Shown: positions 15,708 through 23,606 of the stretch, piece by piece | How the letters are laid out: each line of letters begins with the position of its first letter | How positions within the stretch are numbered: the first letter of the stretch is position 1 | Origin: JADLHS01 sp964594985 | GTDB taxonomy: Bacteria > Verrucomicrobiota > Verrucomicrobiia > Limisphaerales > JADLHS01 | Direction of reading: 5' to 3' | Assembly: GCA_964594985.1 (NCBI GenBank) | Contig: CAZQNQ010000020.1 | Coordinates: forward strand, 42,222 to 106,221 | Length of the DNA stretch: 64,000 nucleotides | The notes under the pieces: model-generated | What the model saw: the letters and a program-made list of their open reading frames with translations, nothing else | Database searches by the model: none | What the model was told of the DNA's origin: nothing | Program-made: the position numbers and the translations under genes

Positions 15708-15986
15708 ATGGCACAACAAGCAGTTGGAATGATTGAATGCAAAGGTCTTTGCGCGCTCATGGAAGCGTGCGACGCCGCGCTCAAAGCCGCGAATGTCACA
15801 ATGACCGGCTGGGAAAAAATTGGCAGTGGTTACGTCACCGGATTCTTCCGGGGTGATGTCGCCGCCGTGAAAGCCGCCACCGATGCCGGGGCCGCCGCTG
15901 CCGCGCAAGTCGGCTCGGTCGTCGCCGTCCAGGTGATTCCGCGTCCGCATGACGATTTGGGAATTCTCGGCAAGTGGTTGCAGTAG
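15708..15986 (+). CDS. BMC-H hexameric shell protein 2
   Basis: 92-aa BMC domain (MAQQAVGMIECKGLCALMEA), a paralogue of the gene 35 nt upstream. It has GDVAAVKAATDAG and a GSGY pore loop like PduA-type hexamers. It carries two Cys in the first helix region (ECKGLCALMEAC) that the other two BMC-H proteins lack. Confidence 0.93.
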   Translation: MAQQAVGMIECKGLCALMEACDAALKAANVTMTGWEKIGSGYVTGFFRGDVAAVKAATDAGAAAAAQVGSVVAVQVIPRPHDDLGILGKWLQ

Positions 15987-16007
15987 CGCAGGGGGGCAGA
16001 CAGTCCT

Positions 16008-16421
16008 ATGCGAAGCATGGTCCGATTCTCACAAAATGCGACGGATACCGAAATTCGAGATACGATTCGAACATGGATTGATCTGTTGGTCACCGACCAC
16101 TACGAGGACGCGCACGAAATGATGTTTCGTTTTCCAGATGATACGTGGACGCCTGATATGATGCGGACGGTTGTCCGTCATTACGGTTTCATCGAGCCCC
16201 GCAAAGATGGCCAGACTTTTCGCGTTACGCCGAGAGGAGAGGCGGTAGAGCATCGTCGTCGCGGGCATTATGAGGACGTCGAGTGGTTCGACGACGGCAG
16301 TGGTGTTGCGCATTTCGATTTACCGCTCAACGGTGAGTGGAGTGATGTTACCGCGATCATAGACATCGTTAAGCAAGGTGAAGATCGCGTTTTACGCCTC
16401 AATGACATCCATGTTTTGTGA
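16008..16421 (+). CDS. Unknown 137-aa protein inside the microcompartment operon
   Basis: I do not recognise the function. The product is an acidic/basic mixed cytosolic protein with no signal or membrane segment (MRSMVRFSQNATDTEIRDTI; RVTPRGEAVEHRRRGHYEDV). Pattern suggests a small alpha+beta domain with a beta hairpin at the C-terminus. Start ATG 16008 (or 16017). It lies 21 nt after BMC-H2 and 16 nt before ackA in the same direction. Its base composition looks lower in G+C than its neighbours, so it may be an insertion. Confidence 0.7.
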   Translation: MRSMVRFSQNATDTEIRDTIRTWIDLLVTDHYEDAHEMMFRFPDDTWTPDMMRTVVRHYGFIEPRKDGQTFRVTPRGEAVEHRRRGHYEDVEWFDDGSGVAHFDLPLNGEWSDVTAIIDIVKQGEDRVLRLNDIHVL

Positions 16422-16437
16422 ACGCCAACTTGAATTG

Positions 16438-17628
16438 ATGAAAATTCTCATCGCCAATATCGGCTCGACCTCGCTCAAGTGGCGCTTGTTCGACTTCTCG
16501 AACAACGCCGAGCGCCTTTTGCACAAAGGCGGCTTCGAGCGCGTGGCCGATTATTCGCAGGCGGTCGAGGATTGCCTCGCGCAACTCAAGGACGCTGGCG
16601 CGCTCGGCAGTGAACGTGAACTCGCCGCCGTCGGTTTCAAAACTGTCATCGCCAAAAATGTCACCGGCTGTGTGCGACTTGATGAACGTGTGCTCGGTGC
16701 GATGGAGGCTTACAACGGCCTCGCGCCCGCGCACAATCCGCCTTACATCACCGGCATCCGCCTGTTTGGGAAACGCATGCCCGGTGTGCCGTTGGTGGGA
16801 TTGTTCGAGACGGCGTTCTATCAGTTCGCGCCTGAAGCGATGATGCGCTACGCCGTGCCGGATGCTTGGCGCGACATCGGCATCCGCCGCTGGGGATTTC
16901 ACGGCGCGAGCCACAAGTTTATCGCCGAACGTTCGGCGGAATTGCTCGGGCGCAACGATGTCGCCGAACGCGTCCGCAATCTTTACGTGGACGGCGGCAA
17001 AACTCCCGTGGACGAACCCGCGCTGCGCGTGATTTCGTGTCACCTCGGCGGCAGTTCAAGCATCACGGGCATTCGCAACGGCGTGGCGATTGGCACGAGC
17101 ATGGGCATGAGTCCGCAATCCGGTTTGCCGCAGAACAATCGCGTCGGCGATCTTGATGCCGAAGCGATTCCGTACGCGGTGAAAACACTCGGCATCACGA
17201 TTGAAGAAGCGCAGCGCCAGCTCACGAAGGAATCAGGACTGAAGGGAATCAGCGGCGTCTCGAACGACATCCGCGATGTGATCGAAGCGGCGGGCCAGGG
17301 CAACGCAAACGCCAAACTGGCGATTGATACTTATGTCGCGAGCGCCCGCCATTGGATCGGCAGCTACTTCTTCGAGATGGGTGGCGCGGATGCGATTGTA
17401 TTCACCGCTGGTATCGGAGAAAACCGTGCGGATATCCGTGCTGCGATTTGCGCGAATCTCGAAGGGCTTGGCATCGAATTGGATTCCACGCTCAACGCCA
17501 GCACCCGCGCCACGGAAACCGTTCTCAGCAAACCAGGCTCTCGGGTGAAGCTCCTGGTGATTCCGACGAACGAAGAACTCGTCGTCGCGCGCGAGACGAA
17601 ACGGCTTTTGGAAAATTCCCGGAATTAA
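16438..17628 (+). CDS. ackA: Acetate/propionate kinase
   Basis: Converts acyl-phosphate plus ADP to acid plus ATP, the energy-yielding end of the microcompartment pathway. 396 aa, normal length. Motifs are NIGSTSLKWRLF at the N-terminus, the catalytic His in WGFHGASHKF, CHLGGSSSI, GTSMGMSPQSGLPQNNRVGD and FTAGIGENRADIR. Several are variants of the textbook forms (NAGSSSLK, HLGNGSS), typical of a divergent clade. ATG 16438 replaces a longer frame overlapping the upstream gene. Confidence 0.93.
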   Translation: MKILIANIGSTSLKWRLFDFSNNAERLLHKGGFERVADYSQAVEDCLAQLKDAGALGSERELAAVGFKTVIAKNVTGCVRLDERVLGAMEAYNGLAPAHNPPYITGIRLFGKRMPGVPLVGLFETAFYQFAPEAMMRYAVPDAWRDIGIRRWGFHGASHKFIAERSAELLGRNDVAERVRNLYVDGGKTPVDEPALRVISCHLGGSSSITGIRNGVAIGTSMGMSPQSGLPQNNRVGDLDAEAIPYAVKTLGITIEEAQRQLTKESGLKGISGVSNDIRDVIEAAGQGNANAKLAIDTYVASARHWIGSYFFEMGGADAIVFTAGIGENRADIRAAICANLEGLGIELDSTLNASTRATETVLSKPGSRVKLLVIPTNEELVVARETKRLLENSRN

Positions 17629-17755
17629 CCACGAATGAAAACAAACGGACACGAATTTGCTTTCGCTGGTAGGGCGCGTCACTCCGTGCGCGCCGCCCCA
17701 CAACATGCCACGAACGGCGCGCACGGAGTGACGCGCCCTACCTACCTTCGTGGTT
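17627..17755. repeat. Nested intergenic inverted repeat, copy 2
   Basis: Outer AACCACGAATG / CGTGGTT ends surround the same 28-bp inverted repeat as copy 1 (arms 17668-17695 and 17715-17742). It lies between ackA and BMC-H3. Confidence 0.85.
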
Positions 17756-17801
17756 CAAACACTTTCTCTCAACTCTCAACCATCAACTAAGAACTAATAC
17801 T

Positions 17802-18083
17802 ATGGCTCAAGCAATTGGAATGATCGAAACGCGCGGACTCGTCGCCCTCGTCGAGGGGACGGACGCCATGCTCAAGGCCGCGAACGTGGAACTCGTCGGT
17901 CCGATGACCCAGGTCGGCAACGCTCTCGTCACCGCGGTGGTCGTCGGCGACGTCGCCGCCGTCAAAGCCGCCACGGATGCGGGCGCGCAGGCCATCAAAG
18001 CCATCAAAGGCGAAGTGGTCAGCGTGCATGTCATCGCCCGTCCGCACAGCGACGTGGAAGCGGTGTTGCCGAAGAAGAAGTAG
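17802..18083 (+). CDS. BMC-H hexameric shell protein 3
   Basis: 93-aa BMC domain (MAQAIGMIETRGLVALVEGT) with GDVAAVKAATDAG. The pore loop is VGNAL, where BMC-H1 and H2 have GGG or GSG, so the central pore chemistry should differ. It lies 83 nt upstream of a pentamer gene, separated by a hairpin repeat. A third BMC-H is more than the pair I know from described PVM loci. Confidence 0.93.
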   Translation: MAQAIGMIETRGLVALVEGTDAMLKAANVELVGPMTQVGNALVTAVVVGDVAAVKAATDAGAQAIKAIKGEVVSVHVIARPHSDVEAVLPKKK

Positions 18084-18085
18084 TC

Positions 18086-18153
18086 GTGGCTGCGCTCGTG
18101 AGAGCGCGGCGGACTTGCGCTTGAAATGCGGTGCTCTCACGAGACACCGCCAC
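18086..18153. repeat. Hairpin repeat, family GTGGCTGCGCTCGTG, copy 1
   Basis: Imperfect inverted repeat, GTGGCTGCGCTCGTGAGAGC to GCTCTCACGAGACACCGCCAC, between BMC-H3 and BMC-P1. A second copy is at 21920-21986 in the same operon. Confidence 0.75.
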
Positions 18154-18165
18154 AAAGGCAAAATT

Positions 18166-18477
18166 ATGTTCTTAGCCAAAGTCGAAGGCTCGGTGGTCGC
18201 CACCAAGAAAGACCCGAACATGTCGGGTCGCAAACTGCTGTTGCTGCGCCCGCAGCTCGTGGACGAAAAAGACCCCACAAAGTTCCGCCCCGGCGCGAAC
18301 ACCATCGTGGCCGTGGATTGTCTCGGCGCGGGCATCGGCGAGATGGTGATGTTCTGCCAGGGCAGCAGCGCCCGGCTCGCGCCCGGCATGAAAGACGCGC
18401 CCGTGGATGCCGTCATCATCGGCATCGTGGACAGCGTGGACGTGCTCGGAAAACAAATCTTCAACGCAAAGACGTGA
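18166..18477 (+). CDS. BMC-P pentameric vertex protein 1 (EutN/CcmL)
   Basis: Caps icosahedral vertices of the shell. The 103-aa EutN/CcmL/PduN domain starts MFLAKVEGSVVATKKDPNM and contains AVDCLGAGIGEMVMFCQGSSAR and the C-terminal IIGIVDSVDV. The start is ATG 18166; longer open frames overlap BMC-H3 out of frame. First of three pentamer paralogues. Confidence 0.93.
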   Translation: MFLAKVEGSVVATKKDPNMSGRKLLLLRPQLVDEKDPTKFRPGANTIVAVDCLGAGIGEMVMFCQGSSARLAPGMKDAPVDAVIIGIVDSVDVLGKQIFNAKT

Positions 18478-18529
18478 GAAACATCGACATCAAATCTCAC
18501 CTCTGTCGCGACGCCGAGGACAAATAATC

Positions 18530-19957
18530 ATGTTCGATCCCAAACCTCTATACACAGTTGGCCAAGCCGAACTGCCCATCCGCGATTTCAAAGACTACTG
18601 GGAGGAGTTCGTTGTGCGCCCGCCGTATCAGCGCAAGAGCGTATGGCCGAAGAAAAAGAAACAAGCGCTCTTGGACAGCTTGTTCCGCCGCTACTACGTC
18701 CCGCGCATTGTCATCCGTGAAGTTCGGCGCAACGAAACGCAGACTGCCCGCGAGGTGATTGACGGACAGCAGCGCATCACCACCGCGAAAGAATTCCTCT
18801 CGGACGAATTGCGGTTGCCCGACTCACTGAAAGATATTGATCCGAATTTGGCCGGCGCGACGTATTCAACATTGCCGACTGAGTTGCGGCGTTTCGTAGA
18901 TCGGGAACTTAAATACATCGCAGACATCGTGAAGGGCGTCGAAGACCCGAAGAACCGGGAGCACCAAAAAATCGCCGCCGAAATCTTCTGGCGTCTCCAG
19001 CAGGGTGAATCGCTGACCTACATGGAGATTGCACATTCGCGGCTCGCCAGCCTCTCGCGCAACTTCGTCGAGAAATACGCAGACGACATCACGTTCGATT
19101 TCACGAAATACGAACCGATTGATTCCAACTCGAACAAGCATCCATTCTTCAACGTGATTGAGCGCAACAACGACCGGATGCAGCACTTGGCGTTGCTTAC
19201 GCGCTTCCTGATTTTCGAGGAGAACGACGGCCCTGCCGAAATTCAAAACGCCGATGTGATGGAATACGTGGACAAGCATCAGCGGGATGACGGCATCGGC
19301 AACTACAGCTTCGAGCAAACGCAAGCGGCCAAAGACACGCTGCGAGTGATGCGGGCGTTTTATGAGATTTTCAAGGACGATCCGATGCTTGCCAATGGGG
19401 ACGGCGGAATGAAGGAATTGAAGACGGAGTATTTCATCATCTCGATTTATCTTCTCCTCCGGCATTTGCTCAAATTTTATGTTTGGGAAAAATCCGAGCG
19501 CGAACTGTTCCGTAAATTCACGCTCAATTTTCACCAGCGCTGGGATGCCGGCAAAAACGATGACGCCGACATCCAATTGTTTTCCAACAAACGCCAACAG
19601 AGCGCAGCCGAAATTGAAGCGCGTCACCAAATCATTCGACAACTCTTTTTCGAGTTTGCCAGTGCCCAAGGACAGAGCCTCACGGCCAAAGACAGCAAAC
19701 GCGCCTTCAGCGAAAGCGAGCGGATTGCAATCTACCGAAAAGCAAACGGTCGGTGCCTGCAATGCGAAGCCGAAGGAAAACCCGATAAAGAGTGCATCGT
19801 TCCTTGGTCGGAATATGACGCTGATCACGTCATTCCTCACGCACTCGGCGGACAAACAGCGATTGGCAACGCACAACTGCTTTGTCGGTATCACAACCAG
19901 CAGAAGGGCGCGAAGTTGAACGTCAGTTCATCCGTTGCTTCTCCAAAATCTCCCTAA
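18530..19957 (+). CDS. DUF262-HNH endonuclease inserted in the microcompartment operon
   Basis: 475-aa protein. The N-terminal DUF262 domain has PPYQRKSVW and DGQQRITT near residue 77, the ParB/GmrS-like nucleotide-binding motif. A helical middle follows. The C-terminal HNH nuclease has CLQC near 409, DADHVIPHALGG near 430 and LLCRYHNQQKG. Proteins of this class are DNA-modification-dependent or phage-defence nucleases. No methyltransferase or second subunit is nearby. It starts 52 nt after BMC-P1 and ends 3 nt before the aldehyde dehydrogenase, co-directional. It has no known role in microcompartments. Confidence 0.88.
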   Translation: MFDPKPLYTVGQAELPIRDFKDYWEEFVVRPPYQRKSVWPKKKKQALLDSLFRRYYVPRIVIREVRRNETQTAREVIDGQQRITTAKEFLSDELRLPDSLKDIDPNLAGATYSTLPTELRRFVDRELKYIADIVKGVEDPKNREHQKIAAEIFWRLQQGESLTYMEIAHSRLASLSRNFVEKYADDITFDFTKYEPIDSNSNKHPFFNVIERNNDRMQHLALLTRFLIFEENDGPAEIQNADVMEYVDKHQRDDGIGNYSFEQTQAAKDTLRVMRAFYEIFKDDPMLANGDGGMKELKTEYFIISIYLLLRHLLKFYVWEKSERELFRKFTLNFHQRWDAGKNDDADIQLFSNKRQQSAAEIEARHQIIRQLFFEFASAQGQSLTAKDSKRAFSESERIAIYRKANGRCLQCEAEGKPDKECIVPWSEYDADHVIPHALGGQTAIGNAQLLCRYHNQQKGAKLNVSSSVASPKSP

Positions 19958-19960
19958 TTT

Positions 19961-21469
19961 ATGAGCGCAGTGAACGAAACTTTGATCCGTGATGTGGTGG
20001 CCGAAGTACTGGGCCGCATCGGTGGCGCGACGACAACCGTAACAACTTCCGCTCCAGTCGCGCCCGCGCCTGCGGCGAAGAGTGACTCCTGTGGTTGTGG
20101 CACGAAGAAAGCCACGTCCGCTCCGGCGTTGCGTGGCAAATACGGCGTGTTCGCCACGGCGGACGAAGCTTGTGCGGCGGCGCAGGAAGCTTTCTTGCAG
20201 TTGCAGCAAAAGGGTATGGCTGCTCGGCGCAAGATCGAAGAGATCGTCAAGACGATGGCGGAGAAGAACGCCGAGCCTTGGGGCAAGATTGAATTTGAAG
20301 AGACGAAGATCGGCAGCCTGCCGCACAAGGTTGCCAAGCTGGGCTTGATCAAACTCGTGCCCGGCGTGGATTGGTTGCGTCCGGACGCGCACAGTGGCGA
20401 TCACGGCATCACGCTGGAGGAATACACGCCGTTCGGCGTGGTCGGCGCGATCACGCCCAGCACGCACTCGATTCCCACGTTGAGCGGCAACATCGTCAAC
20501 ATCTGCGCGGCGGGAAACTCAGTGGTGTTCAACGCTCATCCGAGTGCGGCGAAGTGCGCGGCGGTGGCGGTGCGCGCTTACAATGAGGCGATTTATCGCG
20601 AGACCGGCATCGAGAACATCGCGTGCATCATCGAGAAGCCGACGCTGGATTCATTCAACGCGCTCTGCAAAAACGACAACACCCGCCTGTTGCTTGTCAC
20701 CGGCGGACCGATGGTCGTGAAGGCGGCGATGCAGACCGGCAAGCGTGCCATCTGCGCCGGCCCAGGAAATCCCCCGGTGTTTGTGGATGATACCTGCTGC
20801 CCGACGCGCGCAGCGAAGGCGATCATTTCCGGCGCGGCGTTTGACAACAATCTGCTGTGCATTGGCGAGAAACAGGTCTTCGTGCTTGATCACGTTGCGG
20901 ACAAGTTGATGCAGCGCATGTCCGAGAACGGCGCGGTGAAATTGAATTCCGCACAGTTGACCCAACTCACCAAAGCGGCGTTCACGTTCAAGGAAGGGCA
21001 GGGTGGCGATTGCGCTCATGCCAGCGTGAACAAGGAACTCATTGGCAAAGATGCCAGTGTTCTGGCTCAGGCCGCGGGAATCAATGTGCCCGCCGACACC
21101 CAACTTTTGTTTGCCGAGACGGATGTGAATCATCCATTCGTGCAGGAAGAGCAGATGATGCCAATGTTGCCCATCGTGCGCGTGAAGAGCGTCGAGGAAG
21201 GCATCGCGCTATCATTGCAATCCGAACACAACTACAAGCACACGGCGATTATCCACTCGCACGATGTCGAGAACATTACCGCGATGGCGCGTGCGTTGGA
21301 TACGACTTTGTTTGTGAAGAACGGCCCGTCGCCCGCTGGGCTCGGACTGGGCGGCGAAGGTTACCTGAGTTTCTCCATCGCCACGCCGACCGGCGAAGGC
21401 ATCACGAACCCACGCACGTTCACGCGCGTCCGCCGCTGCGTGATGGTGGATAACCTCCGGATTTATTAA
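19961..21469 (+). CDS. CoA-acylating aldehyde dehydrogenase, microcompartment-targeted
   Basis: Oxidises lactaldehyde/propionaldehyde to acyl-CoA with NAD inside the shell. 502 aa. An N-terminal encapsulation-type helix (VNETLIRDVVAEVLGRIGG) is followed by a flexible Ala/Thr/Pro linker and a short Cys pair (CGCG). The PduP/EutE-like catalytic domain has its Cys in FDNNLLCIGEKQ near residue 300. The start ATG 19961 is 3 nt after the nuclease stop with no obvious Shine-Dalgarno in the gap, so it relies on sequence within that gene. Confidence 0.93.
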   Translation: MSAVNETLIRDVVAEVLGRIGGATTTVTTSAPVAPAPAAKSDSCGCGTKKATSAPALRGKYGVFATADEACAAAQEAFLQLQQKGMAARRKIEEIVKTMAEKNAEPWGKIEFEETKIGSLPHKVAKLGLIKLVPGVDWLRPDAHSGDHGITLEEYTPFGVVGAITPSTHSIPTLSGNIVNICAAGNSVVFNAHPSAAKCAAVAVRAYNEAIYRETGIENIACIIEKPTLDSFNALCKNDNTRLLLVTGGPMVVKAAMQTGKRAICAGPGNPPVFVDDTCCPTRAAKAIISGAAFDNNLLCIGEKQVFVLDHVADKLMQRMSENGAVKLNSAQLTQLTKAAFTFKEGQGGDCAHASVNKELIGKDASVLAQAAGINVPADTQLLFAETDVNHPFVQEEQMMPMLPIVRVKSVEEGIALSLQSEHNYKHTAIIHSHDVENITAMARALDTTLFVKNGPSPAGLGLGGEGYLSFSIATPTGEGITNPRTFTRVRRCVMVDNLRIY

Positions 21470-21628
21470 CCACGGATGAACACAGATAAACACGGATTGG
21501 GACGGAGCGCGGGCTTTAGCCCGCTTCAAGGTTCGCATGTTTCAGGCGTTCGCACGGTGAATCGGCCTGAAGGTCGCGCTCCTTTGCGTTTTGGCTTCAT
21601 CCGTGTCCATCCGTGTCCATCCGTGGTT
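21468..21628. repeat. ACCACGGATGAACACRGAT-flanked repeat
   Basis: Outer inverted ends AACCACGGATGAACACAGAT and ATCCGTGTCCATCCGTGGTT enclose an inner GGAGCGCGGGCTTTAGCCCG motif. Located between the dehydrogenase and BMC-P2. A half-decayed relative is at 55598-55745. Confidence 0.8.
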
Positions 21629-21635
21629 TAACTTT

Positions 21636-21914
21636 ATGTTACTGGCACGCGTCGAAGGCAACATCGTAGCGACTCGGAAACATCCGAGCCTCGATGGCTG
21701 GCGACTCGTGATCTGTCAGCCGATTGGCGCGGACGGTCAGGCCGAGGGTGCGCCGCAGGTGGCAATTGATTCGCACGGCGCGGGGATGCATCAGCAGGTG
21801 ATTATTTCGTCGGATGGCAAAGCCGCGCGCAATGCGGTTGGGGATCAAAAGAGTCCCGTGCGCTGGTTGGTCATCGGTGTGGTGGATGAATCCGAACCGG
21901 GGGTGCGCGTGTAG
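21636..21914 (+). CDS. BMC-P pentameric vertex protein 2 (EutN/CcmL)
   Basis: 92-aa EutN/CcmL domain, MLLARVEGNIVATRKHPSLD, with IDSHGAGMHQQVIISSDGKAA and VIGVVDESE. Start ATG 21636 directly after the repeat. It diverges from BMC-P1 in the loop between strands. Confidence 0.9.
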   Translation: MLLARVEGNIVATRKHPSLDGWRLVICQPIGADGQAEGAPQVAIDSHGAGMHQQVIISSDGKAARNAVGDQKSPVRWLVIGVVDESEPGVRV

Positions 21915-21919
21915 TGCCG

Positions 21920-21986
21920 GTGGCTGCGCTCGTGAGAGCGCGGCTGAAATGATTTTGATTAGCCGTGTTCTCACGAACACAGCCAC
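21920..21986. repeat. Hairpin repeat, family GTGGCTGCGCTCGTG, copy 2
   Basis: Second copy of the 18086-18153 hairpin, ending GTTCTCACGAACACAGCCAC, between BMC-P2 and BMC-P3. Confidence 0.75.
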
Positions 21987-21993
21987 AAGAGAA

Positions 21994-22299
21994 ATGAAAC
22001 TTGGAACAGTCATCGGTCGCGTGACGCTCGCCAAAACGGTGAAAGCTTTGGAGGGCGGGCGGTTTCTCGTCGTGAGCCCGTTCAGCCGCGAGCAGTTTGA
22101 GGCGGGGTTGGATGCGCCACGTGGTATGGGCAAAGACCCCAGCTTGGTGGTCTATGATGCCATCGGCGGCGGGGTGGGGGACGTGATCGGATACGAAGAA
22201 GGCGCGGAAGCGGCGCAGCCGTTCGATGGCCCGACGCCGGTGGATGCACTCAACGCGGCGTTGGTGGATGAAATGTTTTTTAGTCCGTTTAAGAAGTAA
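21994..22299 (+). CDS. BMC-P pentameric vertex protein 3 (EutN/CcmL)
   Basis: 101-aa EutN/CcmL domain, MKLGTVIGRVTLAKTVKALE, with YDAIGGGVGDVIGYEEGAEA. Third pentamer paralogue; three are usual in PVM-type loci. ATG 21994, 85 nt before the aldolase. Confidence 0.9.
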   Translation: MKLGTVIGRVTLAKTVKALEGGRFLVVSPFSREQFEAGLDAPRGMGKDPSLVVYDAIGGGVGDVIGYEEGAEAAQPFDGPTPVDALNAALVDEMFFSPFKK

Positions 22300-22302
22300 A
22301 TG

Positions 22303-22369
22303 GCCGCAAAAGAACGCAGAGAACACAAAAGAGAATTTATCCTTTGCGATCTTTGAGTTCTTTTGCGGC
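22303..22369. repeat. GCCGCAAAAGAAC inverted repeat
   Basis: 13-bp perfect arms GCCGCAAAAGAAC / GTTCTTTTGCGGC around an A-rich 41-nt loop, between BMC-P3 and the aldolase. It has no T run in the sense direction, so it is a repeat or RNA-processing structure rather than a clear terminator. Confidence 0.75.
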
Positions 22370-22384
22370 AATAAAATTTGAATC

Positions 22385-23464
22385 ATGAAAAATGTCATCA
22401 GTTTGAAAGATCTGGAGCGGATGCAGCGCGAAGGCAAAAGCCTGAGCAATCTGCCCGAGGGAGCGATCCTGACACCGTCGGCGCGGGATTTTTTGAATGA
22501 TTTAGGTGCCAACGGTGACGCGAACGGCGCGGCGGTGGCCGCACCCGCTGGCGGCAAAGAACCCGCGTTCGTTGCCGGTGAACATCTATCTCCGCCGCCG
22601 AAGAAATTGAATTCCAAGTCGCCCAAGTCGGAACTGGAGACCTTCTTCCGTTCGGCCTACGCGCAGAATTTGAAGGAGCAGATTTGCACGATGGGTAAAC
22701 GGCTTTGGGAGCGTGAATACGTGGACGGCAACGGTGGCAACATGGCCATCCGCGTCGGGGAAGACATCGCAATCTGCACGCCGACGCTCGTGAGCAAAGG
22801 CTCGTTGAAACCGGAGGACATGTGCCTCGTGGATTTTGAAGGCAATCAACTGCTCGGCACCAAGAAGCGCACGAGTGAAATCTTGATGCATCTGCAGATG
22901 ATGAAGCGGCAGCCCAGCGCGATTGCGACCTGCCATTGTCATCCGCCGTACTCCACGGCTTTCGCGGTCGTGGGGGAAGCGCCGCCGACGTGCATGTTGC
23001 CGGAGTATGAAGTGTTTTGCTCTGTCGGCGTGGCCCCGTATCGCACGCCCGGTTCGCCGGACATGGGCAAGCTCGTGGCGGAGTTGACCGATCAATACAA
23101 CACCATCCTCATGGCCAATCACGGCGTGGTGACGTGGTCGCACAACAACATCGAGGAAGCCTACTGGCGCATGGAGATCATCGAGGCCTATTGCCGCACG
23201 ATCGTGGTGGCGGGCCAGCTCGGCAAGCCGATCCAAACCTTCACCGGGCCGCAGATGAAGGACATTCTCAACATCAAGAAGAGCCTTGGTTTCGTGGACC
23301 CGCGCTACGGCATGAAGGAATGCGAGCTGTGCGACAGTGGTGATTGGCGTCCGGGGGCGACCTGCCAGGTGCAAGGCAATCCCGAGACGGCCGTTGGCTA
23401 TGACGCGGAAGCGGAGAAAGCCGTGCAGGCGATCACGGAGCAGATTCTCAAGCAGATGAAGTAG
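22385..23464 (+). CDS. Class II aldolase, fuculose/rhamnulose-1-phosphate type
   Basis: Cleaves L-fuculose- or L-rhamnulose-1-phosphate to lactaldehyde and DHAP, feeding the microcompartment. 359 aa against ~215 for FucA. Residues 1-80 hold an N-terminal helix (SLKDLERMQREGKSL) and a Gly/Ala/Pro linker that look like an encapsulation tag. Residues ~90-300 are the aldolase with GNGGNMAIR and zinc His in CHCHPP (~182) and NHG (~244). The ~60-residue C-terminal extension has the Cys pair CELC. Last gene of the operon. Confidence 0.92.
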   Translation: MKNVISLKDLERMQREGKSLSNLPEGAILTPSARDFLNDLGANGDANGAAVAAPAGGKEPAFVAGEHLSPPPKKLNSKSPKSELETFFRSAYAQNLKEQICTMGKRLWEREYVDGNGGNMAIRVGEDIAICTPTLVSKGSLKPEDMCLVDFEGNQLLGTKKRTSEILMHLQMMKRQPSAIATCHCHPPYSTAFAVVGEAPPTCMLPEYEVFCSVGVAPYRTPGSPDMGKLVAELTDQYNTILMANHGVVTWSHNNIEEAYWRMEIIEAYCRTIVVAGQLGKPIQTFTGPQMKDILNIKKSLGFVDPRYGMKECELCDSGDWRPGATCQVQGNPETAVGYDAEAEKAVQAITEQILKQMK

Positions 23465-23511
23465 GGGACGGCGTCCTTTTTAGAGCGGTTCGCAGAAATG
23501 ATTTCCGAAAG

Positions 23512-23574
23512 GCCCCTCACCCCGTCCCTCTCCCCATCGGATGGGGAGAGGGTGGCCGAAGGCCGGGTGAGGGG
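23512..23574. repeat. CCCTCTCCCCATC palindromic repeat
   Basis: Dyad of CCCTCTCCCCATC and GATGGGGAGAGGG flanked by CCCCTCACCC / GGGTGAGGGG. It lies between the convergent aldolase and NMP-kinase genes and may end transcription from both sides. Relatives are at 50622-50662 and 37411-37464. Confidence 0.8.
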
Positions 23575-23606
23575 AATTCGTTTTCGACAAATAATTTGAG
23601 AACTGT

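Noticed and set aside
18530..21469. Complete restriction-modification or GmrSD system
   Set aside because: Only the DUF262-HNH gene is present; no methyltransferase or partner subunit nearby.
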